Origin: G963667675 sp965249215
GTDB lineage: Bacteria; Chloroflexota; Dehalococcoidia; Lucifugimonadales; UBA3495
DNA: 64,000 nt
Direction: 5' to 3'
Assembly (NCBI GenBank): GCA_965249215.1
Contig: CBDFLN010000002.1
Span: forward strand, 1,240,001-1,304,000
The position numbers and the translations under genes were made by a program. How positions within the stretch are numbered: position 1 is the first letter of the stretch; every line of letters starts with the position of its first letter. Of the stretch, positions 26,241-34,039 are shown in pieces. Under the pieces are notes generated by a model, which searched no databases, was not told the DNA's origin, and saw only the letters and a program-made list of their open reading frames with translations.

Positions 26241-27254
26241 ATGACCTTGGACACATTCGGCAGGCCCTTGCGGGACCTGCGAATCTCCGTAACCGACCGG
26301 TGCAACTTCCGGTGCCCTTATTGCATGCCCGCCGAAGTCTTTGGCGAGAGCTACCAGTTCCTGCCCAAAGACGAGATTCTCACCTTCGAGGAAATCGCCC
26401 GGCTGGCCCGGATTTTCGTGGAGTTGGGCGTGAACAAGCTCCGCATCACGGGAGGGGAGCCCCTGCTCCGCACCGATCTCCCCAAGTTGGTCTCCCTGCT
26501 GGCCGCCATTCCGGGAGCGGCCGACTTAACCTTGACCACCAACGGCTATCTCCTGGCCCGGCAGGCCCAGTCCCTCAAGGATGCCGGCCTGGACAGGATT
26601 ACCGTGAGCCTGGACTCCCTGGACGATGAGATATTCAAGCAAATGAACGGCCGCGGGTTTGCGCCCAAGCGAGTACTCCAGGGCATCGACAAAGCTGCCG
26701 AAGTCGGGCTGTCCCCGGTCAAAATCAACGCTGTGGTGCAGAAAGGAGTCAACGACCACACCGTGGTGGACTTGGCCCGCCACTTCAAGGGGACGGGCCA
26801 CATCTTGCGGTTCATCGAATACATGGACGTGGGCAACCGCAACGGCTGGAAGTGGGAAGAGGTGGTGCCCGCCGCGGAAATCATCCGGCGCATCGACGCC
26901 GAAATGCCCCTTGAACCCCTGGAAAGCGACTATCGGGGAGAGGTCGCCAAACGCTACCGGTACCGGGACGGCCGCGGCGAAATAGGCATCGTCTCATCGG
27001 TTTCCGAGCCATTTTGCGGCGATTGCACCCGCTCCCGGCTTTCCACCGACGGCATTCTGTATACCTGCCTGTTCGCCACCCAAGGCATCAACCTCCGTGA
27101 CCCTATGCGCTCCGGCTCCGGTGACGCCGAGCTGCGGGACCTGATTGCCAGGGTGTGGGGCAACCGCACCGACCGCTACTCCGAAGAACGCGCCGAGTTG
27201 GCCGCCTCGCAAAACGCCCCCCGCAAAGTGGAGATGTACCAGATTGGCGGCTAG
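26241..27254 (+). CDS. moaA: GTP 3',8-cyclase (molybdenum cofactor step 1)
   Basis: A radical SAM enzyme of 337 residues that converts GTP to 3',8-cyclo-GTP. The N-terminal [4Fe-4S] motif is CNFRCPYC in SVTDRCNFRCPYCMP; the GGEPLLR segment follows. The C-terminal cluster is formed by CGDCTRSR and a third Cys in LYTCLF. The C-terminus QIGG keeps the family's double glycine. The next gene supplies MoaC, the following pathway step. Confidence 0.95.
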   Translation: MTLDTFGRPLRDLRISVTDRCNFRCPYCMPAEVFGESYQFLPKDEILTFEEIARLARIFVELGVNKLRITGGEPLLRTDLPKLVSLLAAIPGAADLTLTTNGYLLARQAQSLKDAGLDRITVSLDSLDDEIFKQMNGRGFAPKRVLQGIDKAAEVGLSPVKINAVVQKGVNDHTVVDLARHFKGTGHILRFIEYMDVGNRNGWKWEEVVPAAEIIRRIDAEMPLEPLESDYRGEVAKRYRYRDGRGEIGIVSSVSEPFCGDCTRSRLSTDGILYTCLFATQGINLRDPMRSGSGDAELRDLIARVWGNRTDRYSEERAELAASQNAPRKVEMYQIGG

Positions 27255-27331
27255 TCCGACTCCACCGTTGGCCGGCAGGCCTTCAACCGCTGCCCCACTC
27301 TCGAAATAGAGGATTTACCGCTATCAGCGCC

Positions 27332-28219
27332 TTGACTATCTACACCGACGGTTCCTGCTCGGGCAACCCGGGCCCCGGGGGTTGGGCCGCCATAGTCCTT
27401 TCGGACAGAGACGAGCCCCTGCGCCTGTCAGGCCATGAACCCAAGACCACCAACAACCGGATGGAGCTTACCGCCGCCATCAAGGGCCTTGAAGCCGCCC
27501 CGCCCGGTTCCTCAGTGACATTGTTCAGCGACAGCGAATACCTGGTCAAGACCATGACCCGCAACTGGAAACGCAACGTCAACAAGGACTTGTGGGACCA
27601 ACTGGACTCTCTGTCGGCTTCCCGCCAGATCGACTGGCAATGGGTAAGGGGTCACGTGGGCAACCATTGGAACGAGGAGGCTGACCAACTCGCCGTCTCC
27701 GCCATGAAGCAGGGCCCCGCCTCCAACCCCGCCGGCGGGGATTCCCCCGCCCTCACCCACCTGGACCAGGAAGGCAGCGCGCGGATGGTGGACGTTGGCT
27801 CGAAGCCGGTCACTGACCGCCAGGCCACCGCGACAGGATACCTGTCGGTCTCGCCGGAGACCGTGAGCCTGATACAGCAGGGCTTGATGAAGAAAGGAGA
27901 CGTCCTGACCGTGGCCCAACTGGCCGGAATCATGGGCGCCAAGCGCACGTCCGACCTGATTCCGTTATGTCATCCCCTGCCTTTGAACCGCGTCAAGGTC
28001 GACCTCGAACTTGACCCCCAGCAGAACCGCATAGACATCACCGCCACCGTCAGCACCTCTGCCAAGACCGGCGTGGAAATGGAAGCCCTCACCGCGGTGT
28101 CGGTGGCGGCCCTGGCCGTCTACGACATGTGCAAGTCAGCCGACCGGGGCATCCGCATAGAGGGAATCCGGCTCCTCAAGAAGAGCGGCGGCCAAAGCGG
28201 AGACATCACCCTGGAATAA
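27332..28219 (+). CDS. RNase HI - MoaC fusion protein
   Basis: One open frame encodes two complete enzymes. Residues 1-128 are RNase HI: YTDGSCSGNPGPGGW with Asp6, MELTAAI with Glu45, FSDSEYL with Asp67, and GHVGNHWNEEAD with His108 and Asp118, so the DEDD active site is whole. Residues 129-140 form a Gly/Pro/Ser linker. Residues 141-295 are MoaC, cyclic pyranopterin monophosphate synthase: LTHLDQEGSARMVDVG, LIPLCHPLPL, and GVEMEALTAVSVAAL. The fusion follows moaA by 77 bases. No ATG or GTG lies in frame upstream; TTG at 27332 fits the RNase HI N-terminus, but the AGAGGA at 27308 is rather far, so the start is uncertain. Confidence 0.88.
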   Translation: MTIYTDGSCSGNPGPGGWAAIVLSDRDEPLRLSGHEPKTTNNRMELTAAIKGLEAAPPGSSVTLFSDSEYLVKTMTRNWKRNVNKDLWDQLDSLSASRQIDWQWVRGHVGNHWNEEADQLAVSAMKQGPASNPAGGDSPALTHLDQEGSARMVDVGSKPVTDRQATATGYLSVSPETVSLIQQGLMKKGDVLTVAQLAGIMGAKRTSDLIPLCHPLPLNRVKVDLELDPQQNRIDITATVSTSAKTGVEMEALTAVSVAALAVYDMCKSADRGIRIEGIRLLKKSGGQSGDITLE

Positions 28220-28224
28220 TAGCC

Positions 28225-28514
28225 CCCGTCCTGCCCCGTCCCTGCCCCGTCCCTGCCCCGCCCTGCCCCGTCCTGCCCCGTCCTGCCCCGTCCTGCCCCG
28301 TCCTGCCCCGTCCTGGCCCCGTCCTGCCCCGTCCTGCCCCGTCCTGCCCCATCCTGCCCCGTCCTGCCCCGTCCTGCCCCATCCTGCCCCGTCCTGCCCC
28401 ATCCTGCCCCGTCCTGCCCCGTCCTGCCCCGTCCTGCCCCGTCCTGCCCCGTCCTGCCCCGTCCTGCCCCGTCCTGCCCCGTCCCTACCCCGTCCCTACC
28501 CCGTCCCTACCCCG
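28225..28514. repeat. 10-bp tandem repeat array (CCCCGTCCTG)n, about 28 copies
   Basis: The region directly after the RNase HI-MoaC stop repeats CCTGCCCCGT with minor variants (CCATCC, CCCTACC). It has no G-rich break and is strongly strand-asymmetric in C versus G. Open frames through it are low-complexity artefacts (Pro-Arg-Cys or Gly-Asp repeats). Confidence 0.92.
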
Positions 28515-28537
28515 TTCGCCCTGAGCATGTCGAAGGG
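28515..28537. repeat. Short imperfect palindrome TTCGCCCTGAGC..GTCGAAGGG
   Basis: The element has GCCCT/AGGGC arms around GAGCATGTCGA and sits at the edge of the tandem array. It resembles the short dispersed intergenic palindromes of the CCCTTCGACA..GCTCAGGG type seen in many GC-rich bacteria. Confidence 0.45.
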
Positions 28538-28634
28538 CCCGCGCCGGGCCTCCCGATTGACAGCCTTTCGAAACCAACATTACCATTACCTGCGTAGGAA
28601 CGCCGCCTGGCGGCTGGCCGGCGAGTTCCTGGGT

Positions 28635-28709
28635 GGCAACGTAGCTCAGCGGCAGAGCGGGCGCTTCATAAGCGCTAGGTCACTGGTTCGAACCCAGTCG
28701 TTGCCACCA
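28635..28709 (+). tRNA. tRNA with CAT anticodon (tRNA-Met, elongator type; tRNA-Ile2 possible)
   Basis: It folds as a cloverleaf: acceptor GGCAACG/CGTTGCC, D stem GCTC/GAGC, anticodon stem GGCGC/GCGCT with loop TTCATAA (anticodon CAT), and T stem ACTGG/CCAGT with loop TTCGAAC. Discriminator A is followed by an encoded CCA at 28707-28709. A G1-C72 pair argues against initiator tRNA. A lysidine-modified isoleucine tRNA cannot be excluded from sequence alone. Confidence 0.93.
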
Positions 28710-28751
28710 TTGCCGCATACCACGCCCCTCGTTTGGTCCAGTGAGATTTGC

Positions 28752-30155
28752 CTACCTCGGCGGCGCTGGAGCAACCTCATCGTATAACCAGGCATCGAAC
28801 AGTTGGCCCAGTTCCTGGCCTGAGACCTCTTCCGCCACCTCCACGAAATCTGAGGTTGATGCGTTGCCTCCGCCGTACCGAGACAAGTACTCGCGCAGCG
28901 TGAGAAAGAAGGCATCGTCGCCAATTTCATCCCGCAGTGCGTGCAGGGTCATGGCCCCCCTTACGTAGACCGTCGCTTCAAAGGGCGCATCGGATTGCGG
29001 CTTCCCAGGCGGGCCCAGGTCAGCCCTCCAGAGCACCTCCCAGAACACGTCAAACGCCCCGCCGTCGGACTTGTGGTCCTCCCACAGCCATTCTGCGTAC
29101 GTGGCAAAACCCTCGTTGAGCCACACGTCTTCCCACGTCGCAGGCGTTACCAGGTTCCCGAACCACTGGTGGGCCAACTCGTGCGCCACCACCCGCTGGC
29201 CCGCTGCTGCCAGGGTGATCGCGCCGTACACCGGTCTGGTCTGAGTCTCCAGGGCCGCGAAGGGCGCATCAATTACGATAGAGCCGAAGGACTCGAACGG
29301 ATACTCGCCGAAAGTGTCGCTGAAGAACCCCATCATGTCGGGCGTTTCCTCGAGGTGCCGCCTCACTCGCTCGCGCACCGTTTCCTCGATCAGGTCGACT
29401 ATCGGTGTTCCCTCGGGCCCTTGGGTGACCACCTCATCGAACCGGGAAATCGCTACGGCCGCCAGGTAGCTCGCCAGCTCGTCGCCAGACTCCCAGGTAT
29501 AGGTGCTGGTGTCCCCGTCATCGACGACGCTCACTAGCTCTCCAATAGCGGCCACTTCGTAAGGCTTCGGGACCGTCACCACAAACGTGTAGGAGGCCTT
29601 GTCCGACGGGTGCTCGTTCAAGGGAAACCAGGTGGATGATCCCCACGGCTCCCCCACTGCGTAGATGCCAGTCGGATACCTGATCCAGCCGCCCTGAAAG
29701 CCGGTGCCCGGGATCTCGTCAGGAGTGGGTTGTCCCTCGTACAGGACCTCCACGGTAAAGGATGCTCCGTTCCGAATCGGCGAGTCGGGCGCTATGGTCA
29801 GCTCGTTTCCGATCCGGCTGTGATTCGCGGGCCGGTCTGACACTCGCGTCTCTAGCACTGTGAGGCCGCGCATGTCGAGATTAAACGAGGAAAGCGCCTG
29901 GGTTGCGTTGGCCTCAATGTCGGCCTTGCCTGAAACGAAGTTGCTGTCGACATCCACATCTAGCGTCACGGTGTAATGCGCGACTTCGTAGCCCCCGTTG
30001 CCCAGACCCGGATAGAGCGGGTCCCCAAGACCCGGACTCCCTGCCGAAGGCTCCTCCCCCGCGCCGCACGCCGCCGACAGCAGCAAAGCAGCCGCCAGCG
30101 CAGTCGCCGACAGTGTGACCACAAGCATCCTGCTATTCATGCTCGTTACAACCAT
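28752..30155 (-). CDS. M1-family metallopeptidase, predicted lipoprotein
   Basis: A 467-residue zinc aminopeptidase-like protein. The N-terminus has a signal peptide ending in a lipobox, LLLSAAC-GAGEEP, so the mature protein should be lipid-anchored outside the membrane. The zinc motif HELAHQWFGN, with the distal Glu in WLNEGFATYAEW, is intact. The preceding exopeptidase-type segment reads DAPFAALETQTRPVY rather than the classic GAMEN, which is common in bacterial secreted M1 members. The C-terminal helical domain is short. A second ATG at 30140 gives a more classical signal peptide and may be the true start. Confidence 0.9.
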   Translation of the reverse strand: MVVTSMNSRMLVVTLSATALAAALLLSAACGAGEEPSAGSPGLGDPLYPGLGNGGYEVAHYTVTLDVDVDSNFVSGKADIEANATQALSSFNLDMRGLTVLETRVSDRPANHSRIGNELTIAPDSPIRNGASFTVEVLYEGQPTPDEIPGTGFQGGWIRYPTGIYAVGEPWGSSTWFPLNEHPSDKASYTFVVTVPKPYEVAAIGELVSVVDDGDTSTYTWESGDELASYLAAVAISRFDEVVTQGPEGTPIVDLIEETVRERVRRHLEETPDMMGFFSDTFGEYPFESFGSIVIDAPFAALETQTRPVYGAITLAAAGQRVVAHELAHQWFGNLVTPATWEDVWLNEGFATYAEWLWEDHKSDGGAFDVFWEVLWRADLGPPGKPQSDAPFEATVYVRGAMTLHALRDEIGDDAFFLTLREYLSRYGGGNASTSDFVEVAEEVSGQELGQLFDAWLYDEVAPAPPR

Positions 30156-30189
30156 CCCTGGGCATGCACAGACTGCCTAGCAGTGCCAG

Positions 30190-31218
30190 CTAGTAGCCCT
30201 TGACAGGATCTATTCTGCCTTCGAGAGGGTGCCCGTCGAGGTAGCGGCGGAGGTTCTCGCAGAAGAACTCGGTGGCGCGGTCGCCGTAGTCCTGCAGGCC
30301 GCCGGTGTTATGGGGGGTCACAATCACGTTGGGCAGGCCCCATAACTCGCTGCCGGCGGGCAGCGGCTCCTGGGCGAAGACGTCGAGGGCCGCTCCGCCG
30401 AGCCGACCGCTCTTTAGAGCGGCAAGGAGCTGTGCCTCGTCGACGACCTCGCCACGGGAGACGTTGATGAAGAACGCGCCCGGCTTCATGGCGTCGAACT
30501 GGGCCTTGCCAATCATGCCCCGCGTCTCGTCGGTGAGGCTGACAGCCGCGACGACGTAGTCGCACTCGGCCAGCATGTCGTTGAGGCGGTGAGAGGGGAA
30601 GACCTCGTCGACGTTGGGGACGGCCTGCCCGGGGACGTAGGTGCGGCGAGCGGCCACGACGCGCATGTCGCACCCGGCGGCCCGTTTGGCGACGCTGCCG
30701 CCTATACCGCCGAGGCCGACGATGCCGACGGTCTTGCCGGCGAGTTGGCCGTTGGTTATGCGGGTCCATTCCCGGCGGGCCTGTGCCTCGACCCGCTTCA
30801 CCATGTTCTTCTCGTTCATGAGCATGAACATCAGGCAGGACTCGGCGATGGGCGGGCCGTTGATGCCGCTGGAAGAGGTGAGGACGACGCCGTGCTCCAA
30901 CAGGCCGGTCCCCGCAAGAGAATCGACCCCTGCGGCGAAGGCCTGGACCCACTTCAGGTTGGGGGCGAGATCGAGAATGTTCTCGGGGAGGCCGGTGCCG
31001 AAGATGACCTCGGCCTCTCCAACGCGGCGACCGAACTCGCCGGTATCCCCCTCGACCGCCATGACGTCGCCGCCCTGGTAGGAGCGCATGAACTCGCGGG
31101 CGCCCTCATCGACGTAGGGGGCGTAGACGACCTCGATGCGGGAATCGACTGCGGCGATGACGTCGGCGTCGGCGGGGCTGCCGAAGTAGTGGGCTATGAG
31201 TACGTTCACTTTGTCCAT
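30190..31218 (-). CDS. D-2-hydroxyacid dehydrogenase family protein
   Basis: An NAD(P)-dependent dehydrogenase of 342 residues with the bipartite fold of D-isomer 2-hydroxyacid dehydrogenases. It shows VGIVGLGGIGGSVAKRA for nucleotide binding, the catalytic Arg in INVSRGEVVDE, Glu in ALDVFAQEPLP and His in VIVTPHNTGG. Substrate is unknown; the late-acting glyoxylate/hydroxypyruvate reductase subgroup is plausible. The ATG at 31218 (MDKVNVLIAHYF) is chosen over an upstream TTG at 31248. Confidence 0.88.
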   Translation of the reverse strand: MDKVNVLIAHYFGSPADADVIAAVDSRIEVVYAPYVDEGAREFMRSYQGGDVMAVEGDTGEFGRRVGEAEVIFGTGLPENILDLAPNLKWVQAFAAGVDSLAGTGLLEHGVVLTSSSGINGPPIAESCLMFMLMNEKNMVKRVEAQARREWTRITNGQLAGKTVGIVGLGGIGGSVAKRAAGCDMRVVAARRTYVPGQAVPNVDEVFPSHRLNDMLAECDYVVAAVSLTDETRGMIGKAQFDAMKPGAFFINVSRGEVVDEAQLLAALKSGRLGGAALDVFAQEPLPAGSELWGLPNVIVTPHNTGGLQDYGDRATEFFCENLRRYLDGHPLEGRIDPVKGY

Positions 31219-31333
31219 CGGCTGCCTCGCTTTGACTGGGATCCGCAACGTCCGCCACCACTAGAAGCGGCGCGTGCAGCGATTATATCAATGGCATAAT
31301 GCGGGCTTCAGACGCCGCCGGCAAGCCTGCCAC

Positions 31334-31741
31334 CTATTCCGGCTTGGAAGTGTGCCAGAGGCAGGCGCCGGCGTTGGCGAGGACCAGAGGATTGAGGACA
31401 GACACCAATATCCACCCGACGTTCTGGGCGTCGGATTGGGTATCGCCCATGATCAGGGAGAACCAAAGCGGAAAGAAGATGATGGCGAGGGCTAGCGAGA
31501 CAAACACAGTCGCTTGAGCAGTAAGTCGCCGAATAAGGTCGTCATGGGCAATCACCCGCTTGTTGCCCCAGGCGACTGCGATGGCGATTAAGATGCCGGC
31601 GCCGGTGATGTAATTGAAGACGTCCCAAATCTCCTGCGGGTCCAGCGCATCCGCGTAGAAACGGCTGAAGAGCGCCTGCGCCGCATAGACAATGGCGTAC
31701 AGAAACAGCACCCCCCCGGCCGCCCGTTTGACACCGTACAT
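31334..31741 (-). CDS. Hypothetical membrane protein, four predicted helices
   Basis: A 135-residue protein with hydrophobic segments near residues 7-25, 42-58, 75-98 and 108-128 and no recognised family. GGAGGT precedes the ATG at good spacing. On the minus strand an extended -10, TGCTATACT, lies at 31783-31791. It has its own promoter and is not tightly linked to the dehydrogenase downstream. Confidence 0.65.
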   Translation of the reverse strand: MYGVKRAAGGVLFLYAIVYAAQALFSRFYADALDPQEIWDVFNYITGAGILIAIAVAWGNKRVIAHDDLIRRLTAQATVFVSLALAIIFFPLWFSLIMGDTQSDAQNVGWILVSVLNPLVLANAGACLWHTSKPE

Positions 31742-31782
31742 GTCTTACCTCCGTAACTGGACCATCTTTCACCGCGGGCCGC

Positions 31783-31791
31783 AGTATAGCA
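31783..31791 (-). promoter_or_regulatory. Extended -10 element (TGCTATACT) for the membrane-protein gene
   Basis: Read on the minus strand, this sits 42 bases before the ATG at 31741. Confidence 0.45.
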
Positions 31792-31883
31792 GGCTGCGCC
31801 GTCGAAATTCCGACCCACCCGTTAAGCCGGCCCGCTTGTTTTCAAACCGCCTGTGCCCGCAGTCAACAGACGTGATGCCTAAA

Positions 31884-33602
31884 CCCGAATCCACCGAAGG
31901 ACACCGATGGACGGCGTGAGGAAAGCGGAAGGGGGATGAGGGAGCTACAGGGGAAATAGCCTGGGTTCCATTTGGGGTAGGGAGGTCGGCGGACGGTCTT
32001 CATCGCCGCACAGGGGCCCCTATGGCCGTCTGCAGGAGCTGCGATGCGCGGGATGGCGAGAGAATACGCAGCAGGGAACTCTCTCGGACCGGGCTGGCGC
32101 GAGTCTGCGGGGATCTTCGGTTGTCCGGTGGGTGGGTCGGTCGCCGACGGTGCCGTCAGGCCGGGAGTGGAATGGCTCGCAGCCGGGCCAAGGCGCGGCT
32201 GAACTTCTCAGCCCAAGGCCAGCGATCCGGAAGATGCAGGGTCAACCGGCGTGCCGAGCGGGTGAGCCGTCCGGCCAGGGAGAAGAACCGCCGCCGGAGG
32301 GTCTTGGTGGTGGCTATCCGCTCTCCCAGACCGATCCGCGCGGTCCAGCGGGCCAGGTTGTGGGCCATCGTCTGGACGGCCAGCCAGGCGCCGTTGGCGG
32401 CGAAGCGGCCCGAGGGGAGATGGTTGAGCCCGACGCCGTACTTGAGGTCGCGTATGGCATTCTCGATCTCGGCGTGGCGGCGATGGTCAGCCTCCAGTTC
32501 GAGCAACTCCCCGTCCCGGTCGGTGATGAAGCCGTGATAGCTGTATTTGGCGAAGAGGGCCAACTGGGAACCGGGCGTGGGCTTCACACGCCGGACGATG
32601 AGCCGCACCGGCGCGGCGTCAGGTTCACTCTGGAAGGGAGTGCAGGTGGTCTCGGCCACATCGGCGGCGCCGTCCATCCAGTAGGGAATGGGAGTCCAGG
32701 CATCCTCGGGTATCGCCTCGATGAGATTGCGCAGGCTCTTGTGCTGGCGGATGGTGATGGAGAAGCGGACATCCATCTTGCGGCAGACGGATACCACGCT
32801 ATGAGTGTAGAAGCCGCTGTCGGCCCGTAGCGTGAGTCGTCCGTTGGCCCCGGCGTAGCGTACCCGCCCCACCGTCTCCCGCAGAAAGTGGGCGGCGCCC
32901 CGGGCGGTGTTGGCGCGGCCCTCGCGCAGCCGGGACATCAGCACATCCCCGGTACCGGCGGCGATGGCCAACAGCGGGTGATAGCCCCGCTTGCCGGTAT
33001 AGCCGTGGTGGCGTGCGCCCTCCTTGGCCAGTCCGTAGGTCTCGCAGATGGTGGAGTCCAGGTCAATGGTCAGGGGCCCGTCGCCGGGTCCCGCCCCGGC
33101 CTGCCAAGCCCGGGCCAGCAACTCGCGGCTCACCCGGTCGAGTTGACGGACGTGGCCCCACCGGAAGCTGCGCAGGAAGGTGCCCAGGGTGGATGGCGCC
33201 TTGACCGTGCCGCCCAGGGTGCAGGCCGTCCCCCCGGTGCGCAACACATCGGCGTCGTCAATGCAGTCGCCCCCAGCCAGCGCAGACGCCACCAGCGTCA
33301 TCATCTTGTCGCTCGTGTTCGCCCGCCCCGGGGCATCGCCCAGGTCGAGGCGCTGCTGGACGAGTTCGGGCAGGCCGAGGTGCCGCGCCAGGGTGGCCGG
33401 AAGGAGCAGCCCGGCATTGGGCACCAAGCGGCGGTCGTCGAAGGTGATTTGGATCCGGTCGGGGTGGTTGCGTGGCAGCATCTATTGGGTGCTCCTTTTC
33501 CGGGGTCGGTTTTTTGCTACAAAACCATTATCCCAGAAGCACACGAGCACCTTCTTGCCGCTTCAGGACGCTAACCCGACGCCCTCCTTCGGTGGATTCG
33601 GG
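31884..33602 (-). mobile_element. IS1380-family insertion sequence, copy 2 (1719 bp)
   Basis: Same length and same 18-bp perfect terminal inverted repeats as the copy at 6606-8324, with only scattered single-base differences. It lies between a membrane-protein gene and a patch of gene remnants. The near identity and intact duplications point to recent transposition within this genome. Confidence 0.93.
32156..33481 (-). CDS. IS1380-family DDE transposase (copy 2)
   Basis: A 441-residue intact transposase with the same catalytic segments as copy 1 (TIDLDSTICETYG, LRADSGFY, HAEIENAIRDLKYG). Relative to copy 1 it has Pro21, Gln42, Ile173, Ser228 and Ala256. None of these touches the DDE residues, so both copies may be active. 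Confidence 0.93.
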   Translation of the reverse strand: MLPRNHPDRIQITFDDRRLVPNAGLLLPATLARHLGLPELVQQRLDLGDAPGRANTSDKMMTLVASALAGGDCIDDADVLRTGGTACTLGGTVKAPSTLGTFLRSFRWGHVRQLDRVSRELLARAWQAGAGPGDGPLTIDLDSTICETYGLAKEGARHHGYTGKRGYHPLLAIAAGTGDVLMSRLREGRANTARGAAHFLRETVGRVRYAGANGRLTLRADSGFYTHSVVSVCRKMDVRFSITIRQHKSLRNLIEAIPEDAWTPIPYWMDGAADVAETTCTPFQSEPDAAPVRLIVRRVKPTPGSQLALFAKYSYHGFITDRDGELLELEADHRRHAEIENAIRDLKYGVGLNHLPSGRFAANGAWLAVQTMAHNLARWTARIGLGERIATTKTLRRRFFSLAGRLTRSARRLTLHLPDRWPWAEKFSRALARLRAIPLPA

Positions 33603-33745
33603 CTAAAGGGCATGGATTCGGGGCACAATCTCCGCAAGCCCCTGCAGCGTCTCCCTCAACCCTTCGTACATCGAGCCGTCCGGGCGACGAACGGCAGCAA
33701 CGTTCATGCTGACGCTCCGGAACCCCATGTTCCGCAAGGCCCGCA
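33603..33745 (-). pseudogene. Unidentified C-terminal gene fragment beside IS copy 2
   Basis: On the minus strand this reads LRALRNMGFRSVSMNVAAV, then RRPDGSMYEGLRETLQGLAE and IVPRIHAL, followed by TAG. It has the look of real coding sequence, but the family is not recognised and no start is left. The stop codon TAG lies within the IS target duplication, so the IS landed at the exact end of this frame. The upstream limit near 33745 is approximate. Confidence 0.3.
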
Positions 33746-33915
33746 GTTTCGGCAAGACGTCTGAAGGGACCCTGGCCATAGACGATGTCAAATACAGTGT
33801 CCCGGGGGGAGGGATAGTAAACAAGCTGTTCGTGGCTGGCGAGCTTAAGAGAATCTTCAACTACCGCCGGGCCAAGCTGCTCGAATTGTTCCCGGCGCAA
33901 CCGGAAACCCGATAG
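33730..33915 (+). pseudogene. SRPBCC-like protein, C-terminal remnant
   Basis: The frame reading SEGTLAIDDVKYSVPGGG and then IVNKLFVAGELKRIFNYR matches the C-terminal strand-helix of SRPBCC (polyketide cyclase/START-like) proteins of the type ending in F-V-x-x-x-L-x-R-I-F-x-Y-R. The N-terminal two thirds are missing, replaced by the opposite-strand fragment next to the IS. It is probably non-functional. The left limit is approximate. Confidence 0.45.
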
Positions 33916-33986
33916 AGCATGTTGCCCTTGCGGTTGCCCAGGCGCCGGGCGGAAAAGGCCCTTAGCTTCCGCCCAATGCCTACTGT

Positions 33987-34022
33987 TATAATTGAGTCCA
34001 CTCATATAATTGAGTCCACTCA
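33987..34022 (+). promoter_or_regulatory. Duplicated 18-bp promoter/operator-like unit upstream of selD
   Basis: TATAATTGAGTCCACTCA occurs twice in tandem (33987-34004 and 34005-34022). Each unit carries a consensus -10 TATAAT followed by the palindrome TGAGT-CC-ACTCA. It ends 17 bases before the proposed selD ATG. No clear -35 is seen. Confidence 0.5.
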
Positions 34023-34039
34023 AGGGGAGGAGGCTTCCG

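Larger units (their letters stand above)
31879..33607. repeat. 5-bp target-site duplication CTAAA flanking IS copy 2
   Basis: CTAAA at 31879-31883 and at 33603-33607 directly brackets the second element. Confidence 0.9.

Noticed and set aside
28129..28524. Frames through the 10-bp repeat encoding Pro-Arg-Cys or Gly-Asp repeats
   Set aside because: They arise from the tandem DNA repeat and lack start signals or conserved sequence.
33603..33860. A complete 85-aa gene on the minus strand
   Set aside because: Its N-terminal half is the antisense of the SRPBCC-like remnant, so only the C-terminal part looks genuine.
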